64,000 nt of DNA from Clytia hemisphaerica. Taxonomy: Eukaryota; Cnidaria; Hydrozoa; Leptothecata; Clytiidae. Position 1 is the stretch's first letter; every line of letters starts with the position of its first letter. Location: positions 438,370 through 502,369 of the forward strand of contig CACVBU010000738.1 in assembly GCA_902728285.1 (NCBI GenBank), given 5' to 3'. Positions 58,596-64,000 of this stretch are shown piece by piece. The notes under the pieces were generated by a model. The model did not search any database, was not told where the DNA came from, and was given only the letters and a program-made list of their open reading frames with translations. The position numbers and the translations under genes were made by a program.

Positions 58596-58925
58596 CCTGA
58601 AAGTAAATTCTACTCTGAGAGCATAGTATGTAATTTTCCAAGTTGGCCGTCATTATAATCTCTTTGAAAAACAACTCTTTTCTATATGATATTGACGCAC
58701 AAGCACAACAGGATTGCTATTAAGTAGGGCACATCTAGATTGGTAATCAAGAAGTTCATGATCCGTATCAGCATCCCCGCTTAATTGTCTGATAATAGTA
58801 ACAAATTCCTCCCACCGTAAATCGGCACAAGAGAGAGTCATGAAGTATTCGGGACACCAAGTTGTTTACCCATTGCAAGAACATCAGATAACATATGTTG
58901 CCAGTATGCAGGGGTTCCTTTTATA
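58575..58925 (-). pseudogene. Helentron Rep core with damaged HUH motif
   Basis: In pieces of different frames it shows STIKGTPAYWQHMLSDVLAM (from about 58930), MTLSCADLRWEEFVTI (from 58841), and YYALRVEFTFRGSP, then LIIVC, around 58630-58575. Intact relatives carry SPHIH at the last site, the HUH metal-binding motif of the rolling-circle nuclease. Here base changes or a slip leave SPLII in one frame and HCLL in the next, so the nuclease cannot be made. Frameshifts also lie near 58845 and 58670. Confidence 0.8.
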
Positions 58926-59176
58926 GTACTCATAACTTGTATGCATTATCAGATGCTACGCAATTTTGAATTGTATCATTAAAAATTATTTGCTAATAAT
59001 CCTGCAGTCAAGTTGGAATTTGAATTCTCATTGCGATATTGATCTTACTTCTAAGATTAAGCTGTAGTAAAGTTTTGTGAGCAAAAAAAAAATGTAATCT
59101 GAATCCGAAGCAAACTTTGAGTGTAATTTAAAAGACGCTGATTAAGTACTTTGTTGGCGACAATTTATATCTCGCT

Positions 59177-59389
59177 CTACGTTATGACCAAATTTCCCAG
59201 TAGGAAAAGATGAGGATGGGCTAGCTCTTCACAGAACTCGTCTTGTGTTAATGAATGTGGGGTTTGACCTTCACCTTGCAAAATTGCATTTTCATCATCT
59301 AAAATAAGTTGGCACTTCTGATACAATAACTGTTCATCAGTTGGTGTCCGATACGCACTGAGGAGTGGATCATCACGAATCAAATTCAT
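59177..59389 (-). pseudogene. Helentron N-terminal segment before Rep
   Basis: Seventy codons ending EELAHPHLFLLGNLVI, a degraded match to the (F/Y)PHLFP.GKFGY signature that opens Helitron-like N-terminal domains. The frame ends in a shift. Confidence 0.65.
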
Positions 59390-59689
59390 TCTCTAATTGC
59401 TCTTCAAAAGGCTTAATAAAGTAACTGTTGTATCATCTACAAATCTTATATCATTGGAAGAAGCGCTTGATACGGGATCATTATTTGATAAAACCCTTTC
59501 AACAAATTCATCATTTTACTTGGTCGATGATGACATATCAATATCTATATCATGATACAAAGGATTATTATTCACTAAAAAGTCCAAAGTTTCAAATACT
59601 TTTGTCGTCTTACTTGCTGAGAAATAACAGGGTTTTTGTAGGATATCTTTCTTTTTATTCAACATTTATTACACCACTACTACACTTCC

Positions 59690-59985
59690 TCTAGGAAAGT
59701 ACTTTGCATACACCTGGTGTTTCAATGGGAACATTGCATATTGCACCTTGTAATTTAGGGATTCTCCTTTACGCATTATCCTGACTTTAGAAAATAAAAT
59801 TCTTTGAGCCACTAAAATTCTTTCCAGTTTTCGTATATCATTTAGATTATCTGGGAGATCAAAAATTTGAAGCTTGTTAGTAACAGACTGACATGGGATT
59901 TCTCCCTTCGTTAATTTACTATGACAAGTTGTGCATACGTAGAAATTACCATCGAACGTTAGGTTACAGGATTTTAAAAATTTTC
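59690..59985 (-). pseudogene. Helentron N-terminal zinc-binding domain (DUF6570-like)
   Basis: A frame without its own ATG reads SCNLTFDGNFYVCTTCHSKL, then TKGEIPCQSVTNKLQIFDLP and RKLERILVAQRILFSKVRIM. The CxxC pair, the LP segment and the LE..L...RI.F..I block are those of the domain found upstream of Rep in many Helitrons. A frameshift splits the end: one frame gives GAICNVPIETPGVCKVL and the other runs on. Confidence 0.75.
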
Positions 59986-60151
59986 TATTTCTTCAAAGCT
60001 GATTAATGAGTACTTTTGTTCATCAAACCCAACACAGATTTTTTAAACATACTGCGATTTACACATCACACAGATGTAAGAAGGACCCTCCTGTTTTTTC
60101 TGCCTGAATTTTTCGACCCTTTTTCCTGAATTAAGTTTCTTGTTGTTAGTG

Positions 60152-60539
60152 TAAGAGGATTTTGCAGCCTTGCACTTATTTTTTTTTTCGTGTTCATGTT
60201 TTTCTGATCCTTTATATAATTCGCGAAAAGATTTTGCAGCCTTGCGCCTATTTCTTTTTCGTGTTCATGTTTTCTGATCCTTTATTTAATTCACGTGAGA
60301 GATTTTGCAGCTTTGCGCTTCTTTTCTTTTTGGTGTTTGTGTTTTTCGCTACCTCTAAGTTCTTCAAACCTTCTTTTGCGCGAAGCTTTTTTTTGCCAAC
60401 ATAATACCTCTTTTGAAATCACTCTTTTGGTATTTTCGTATGAGTGAAAATTGGTTTTCAAATAAATGACATTAAACAAATTTGCCTTATACTCAGATCT
60501 TATGTAATTCTTTATTTCAGTAATATTTTCAAACTGCAA
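60152..60539 (-). pseudogene. Helentron basic repeat region
   Basis: About three copies of a ~62-bp direct repeat (GATTTTGCAGC.TTGC, TTTTTCGTGTTCATG, CTGATCCTTTAT) lie at 60152-60345. On the minus strand they encode Lys/Arg-rich units of the type GSEKHEHEKK and RKAAKS. The frame, complement of 60291-60539, also has EIKNYIRSEYKANLF. Such basic stretches could aid nuclear entry or DNA binding; that is inference. Confidence 0.6.
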
Positions 60540-60559
60540 AAGTACTGACGTACCGATTT

Positions 60560-60960
60560 CACCAGGAACTTGATGGCCCTTACACTTACTATGGGAATCA
60601 AATACAAATATTTTTCATTGTAATGTAATGGAGACACCTAAACAATTTCCAGCTATTACTAAGACTGCACCAGAATGCTGCAACAAAGTTCTTCATTGAC
60701 AAAATTAACTGAAATACCTTCGTTCTCAAAATATCCTTCAACGATATTGAATCTAGTGACCAGATACTATTTCCAACTGCAATAACTTTCTGGAATTCTT
60801 CAATTAATGGTGATTGTCTAGTGATGCCAAGATTTTTAAAATTAGATCCCCTTGATTCAAAACATAATCCAAATCATGAGTCTTCCAAAGTGATAATTTT
60901 CTGAGCTGTGCATAGCAATGGCAAAAAACAATTGGATGAACATTGTATACCAGCAGTCTC
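60560..60960 (-). pseudogene. Helentron cysteine-protease-like domain remnant
   Basis: Read in shifted frames: AGIQCSSNCFFAIAM at about 60955-60910, THDLDYVLNQGDLILKILAS at about 60880-60820, and HSGAVLVIAGNCLGVSITLQ near 60680-60620. The order Cys box, W..DLD.VL..GD, and a C-terminal hydrophobic GN strand fits transposon-borne proteases. Several stops lie between, so this part is non-functional. Confidence 0.5.
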
Positions 60961-61387
60961 GCCAAACTTGATTTCCTTGATTGATGAAATGAACTTGAAT
61001 ACTTTTTATCTCTTCCTGTGGTGGACCTGGATTAAGTTCTATATCACCTGACAATAGTAATGATAGTTGACCTTTAAAAGTAGTAAGAACTGGCTCTGGT
61101 AAATTATACCCTGCATTATTTGGATACTGAACAAACATTCCATTCTTTGAAAAATGCATAAGGTCAAGAGGTGTTTGAATTTCGACTGTTTCGTAAGACT
61201 TAGGGATTGCAAAAACTAAAAGTGTAAAAAGTGCTATGAATCTAACGGGTTTCAATAATCGAGAAAAGGCATTTTTAGAAAATTTGGAGCCGAGATAAAA
61301 ATGGACTTTAGAAATTGACTTCACATTTCTCTGAGCTGTGTAGGCAAAGCCTCCTATCAACGCACGGTATGATTCAATGGATATCAT
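60857..61387 (-). CDS. Helentron leader: hydrophobic segment, 2A-like motif, cysteine-protease-like start
   Basis: A 176-codon frame. Residues about 45-62 are hydrophobic (RFIALFTLLVFAIP). Then comes GQLSLLLSGDIELNPGP, an exact fit to the 2A ribosome-skipping consensus D(V/I)ExNPG|P, so the leader would be released co-translationally. Just after, one frame reads HFINQGNQVW; a neighbouring frame of the same DNA reads KFGETAGIQCSSNCFFAIAM, then LWKTHDLDYVLNQGD, which resembles the Cys box and following motif of the C76/OTU-like cysteine proteases carried by some transposons. A frameshift at about 60960 therefore breaks the protein after the 2A site. It is inferred to be the N-terminus of the Helentron by position and strand. 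Confidence 0.65.
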   Translation of the reverse strand: MISIESYRALIGGFAYTAQRNVKSISKVHFYLGSKFSKNAFSRLLKPVRFIALFTLLVFAIPKSYETVEIQTPLDLMHFSKNGMFVQYPNNAGYNLPEPVLTTFKGQLSLLLSGDIELNPGPPQEEIKSIQVHFINQGNQVWRDCWYTMFIQLFFAIAMHSSENYHFGRLMIWIMF

Positions 61388-61674
61388 TTCAAAACTAAAA
61401 AACTATATGTAAATCTCTGAGACTCAATATTTCTAATGTATCTAATAAGATATTTGTAAAAGCTGACAATGCAGCTTGGTATTGTAATCACTTGACATGC
61501 AAGTGAGTTTAACTTTAAAGCTGGTCGATCGTACACCGCTGATGCTAACAATTCAGTGGCCCGTAGTGCATGAACCTGAAGAAAAAAGGCCTCAATCAGA
61601 TTTAGTGGCCCGTAGTGATAAATCCGAAGGGCAAAAAAAAAAGCAACAAAAAAGAAAAAAAATGCCACAATCAA

Positions 61675-62141
61675 ATCAGTGCAGTTAATGATGAATATGA
61701 AGTGGCAAAACAGGCTTTGAACAGTTCTGAGGAGCAGAGCTGCTAGGCAAAAATGAAAGTAAATACTTACTATTCTTCTTTTTAATTTAAAGTAATTTTG
61801 ATTACGTTGATCTCACGTTAACGGCTGTGGACCACGACTGGACTGGCAGTATATTGACTGGTTGATTTAAATGTTAGCAGCTTTGAGCTACCATATTTGG
61901 CACATTTGATAAAAAAACTACCCGGATGGGGATTGTGAGCATTGATGGCTAAACAGATTGTTTGATCACGTGCTCACGGAAACAGAACGCCCGAAAAAAC
62001 GCCACACGCCATTATTTCGCCCGAAAAATTTTTTCGCCACGCACACCAGAAAGGCTATCGTATCTTTCGCTAGGCGAAATAAATAAATGAGCATAGCAAC
62101 TATCTAAATTAAAATTAATGAACATAATTAACATCAAATGG

Positions 62142-62174
<33 letters not shown>

Positions 62175-62458
62175 AGAATATAATAAAGTCATAATATGCA
62201 CTGAAGAAAATACAGACTAAGTAAACCTAAGAACAGATGGGCTAAATCTAAAAATCAGAATGATGAGACTAGGGAACCAGGCTACGAGTAGGGATATTAG
62301 AAGAATTGAAATCAGAATTAATTTAAAACTAAAAGGCGCTTTGTGAATCAAATCGAGGATTAGACTAAAATAGGTATAAGAAATAATATAAACATAGAAA
62401 GCACCAGCTAGGAAATAGCGAGTAGCAACGCAGGGACTACAGTTGGTAGAATATGGTA
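61675..62458. other. Unannotated stretch with an A-run of about 30 bases
   Basis: It holds the presumed Helentron 5' end and the 3' flank of the next LINE. A run of about 30 A on the plus strand lies at about 62140-62170. Upstream, GCCCGAAAAAACGCC and TTTCGCCCGAAAAATTTTTT words suggest another repeat, which I could not delimit. Confidence 0.4.
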
Positions 62459-64000
62459 CTACTGCAAGCTCCTAGCTAGGGCTTTGTCGAACAAATATTT
62501 TTTTGTTTCTTGACAAACGGCTTTGTAAGTTTCTGAGTCACGACAGTTAACAGGTAGTTCATTAAAAACTTTAGAAGCTTCAGATTCAAAGGAACCACTA
62601 ACATTACAGGTTTCACGAAATTTAGGTTCACCAATTAATTCCGTTTGAGTCTTGGCTTGCACATTTTCTCCATAGGGAGGAATTGGGCCAGTCATTCATA
62701 TTCACTGATTTCCACGCAAGTTTAGCCAAAACTGTATTCGGTCCGTTCTTGACAGGTAGTCCCTTTCATATCTATTACGTCAGACTTGCGAGAGTAGCTC
62801 TTCCGACGAAGCTAGCTGTGGCATTTTGGACCTGTTGTAATTGGTGAATAGATATTGTGGTGCGTTGTGAATTACGGTATTACCATATCTATTACTCAAT
62901 ACAAGAGATTCTGCCAATTGGCGTCGTACACGGTATGGTAAATATCGTTTGATGAGGTAGACTCTTCAGCGTGCCATATGCTTTAGGACGATTTTTTTGA
63001 CATGTTCATTCCATGTTAGGTTTTCGGTGAAGATGATTCCTAACAGCTTGAATAGGGGAACACGCTCAATCACATTTTCGTTATTTGAATTGATTTCGAA
63101 TTCAAAATTATGCCTCCTTGCCATTTGAGATGTGGCAAAGAGCATCGATTTAGTTTTTCTGGCGTTAAATATCAAGTTCGAATCCAGCGACCATTTCTCA
63201 ATTACGCTAATATCAGAGTTCATTTCAGTGACACAATTTTCAAGCTCGTTTGGTTTGGTGTGGCGATATATAGTCGTGTCATCAGCATATTGAACACATT
63301 TTGCGGTGGTTTTTGTTGCCATGTCGTACACGTAAATGTTGAAGAGAATGGGTCCAAGTATGCTTCCTTGGGGGACGCCATTAGTAACTGTGAGAATGGA
63401 TGACTTCTTGTCGTTGATCTGTACGTACTGAAGTCGATTGCTCAGATAGTTGGAGATAACATAGAGTGACTTTTTTGAGAATCGTAGTGTGTGAAGTTTT
63501 TTGATAAGAGTTTCAAATCAACTGTATCAAATGCTTTTGAAAAGTCAGCGAGAACTGCAAGAGTGATTTCGCCTCGATTCATCGCTTTCAGGATGTCGTT
63601 TTTGATTTTGATGCAGGTGGTTATTGTGCAGTGACCCTTTCGAAAACAGATTGATGTATTGATAGTAGTTCTTCACTTTCTAGATAGTTTGTCATTTGTG
63701 TCATAATCAGTCTCTCGTATACTTTTGAAAGGATCGGTAATATGGATATTGGACGGTAGTCGCTCGGATCAGCGGGTGACTCAATTTTAGGAATAGGGCT
63801 GATTTTCGAGATCTTCCACTGGCTAGGAAAGACGGATTGTCGAATGGAAGAGTTGATAATATGGCAAATGGGACTACAGATTTCATCGATGACGAGTTTA
63901 ATGTATTTCGACGGTATCTGGTCATGGCCGGTTGAGCAGTCGTTTCGAAGATTACATAAGGCTTTACGAACGTCAGCGTAGGAAACTTCGTTTATGTCGA
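62459..64000 (-). mobile_element. LINE (CR1/jockey-like) reverse transcriptase, running off the window
   Basis: On the minus strand, from the right edge inward, several frames give PADPSDYRPISILPILSKVY-like fingers sequence (about 63780-63710), then LAVLADFSKAFDTVDLKLL (63560-63510), GS(I)LGPI-type block at about 63350, CVQYADDTTIYRHT (YADD box, frame complement of 62966-63331), and the C-terminal tail EASKVFNELPVNCRD, then YLFDKALARSL (complement of 62459-62695). Frameshifts at about 63517 and in 62700-62960 show it is dead. It differs clearly in sequence from the LINE at 370-1640. Confidence 0.85.

Noticed and set aside
59428-59694. 88-codon plus-strand frame in the Helentron
   Set aside because: It is the antisense shadow of the decayed minus-strand polyprotein.
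1-64000. A novel multigene defence or metabolic system
   Set aside because: The only supported genes are one cilium gene and transposon genes. Nothing else in the window has enough coding evidence to propose a system.

Overview
The window is eukaryotic, almost certainly from an invertebrate animal genome. It is very AT-rich. Its one well-supported host gene is split into about 21 short exons with consensus splice sites, and the rest is dominated by decayed transposable elements, MITE-like inverted-repeat elements and minisatellites. A cnidarian or similar early-branching metazoan fits the mix of a CR1/jockey-like LINE, a Ty3/gypsy element, a Helentron and a cilium gene, but the taxon is inference only. 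No bacterial operon, CRISPR array or rRNA is visible.

Layout. 1-2.8 kb: a broken Ty3/gypsy pol (+ strand), invaded in its RNase H region by a 5'-truncated LINE (minus strand) and in its integrase region by a 362-bp MITE. 3.9-4.7 kb: a 44-45-bp minisatellite. 5.9-7.7 kb: a weak two-exon gene candidate. 8.3-10.3 kb: a 62-bp tandem array and two palindromic elements. 13.8-20.5 kb: more palindromic elements, a 29-bp minisatellite, an 87-88-bp satellite split by a 965-bp foldback element with a 9-bp target duplication, and a ~154-bp tandem repeat split by a hAT-like element. 21-28 kb: mostly unannotated AT-rich DNA with one good candidate 5' exon.

28.0-53.65 kb (+): the host gene, reconstructed here exon by exon. 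Splice phases agree throughout and give a 690-residue FAM149 (FAM149B-like) protein, followed by a polyadenylation signal at 53648. FAM149B1 is a primary-cilium protein in vertebrates. The introns hold many MITEs, a tRNA-derived SINE, a degenerate tRNA-like sequence beside a 29-bp perfect hairpin, a second foldback element and LINE-like debris.

54.9-61.4 kb (minus): a decayed Helentron (rolling-circle transposon). In its reading order it has a hydrophobic leader, a 2A-like ribosome-skipping motif, a cysteine-protease-like segment, a basic repeat region, Helitron N-terminal and Rep segments with a damaged HUH motif, and an intact 694-codon PIF1-like helicase fused to an AP-endonuclease-like domain. 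62.4-64.0 kb (minus): a second LINE reverse transcriptase that runs off the window edge.

I see no wholly new multigene system. The most noteworthy items are the FAM149 gene model (a probable GC-AG intron, a 25-nt exon and two possible C-termini), the 2A-like motif and protease at the head of the Helentron, and the two foldback elements whose arms are built from short tandem repeats.
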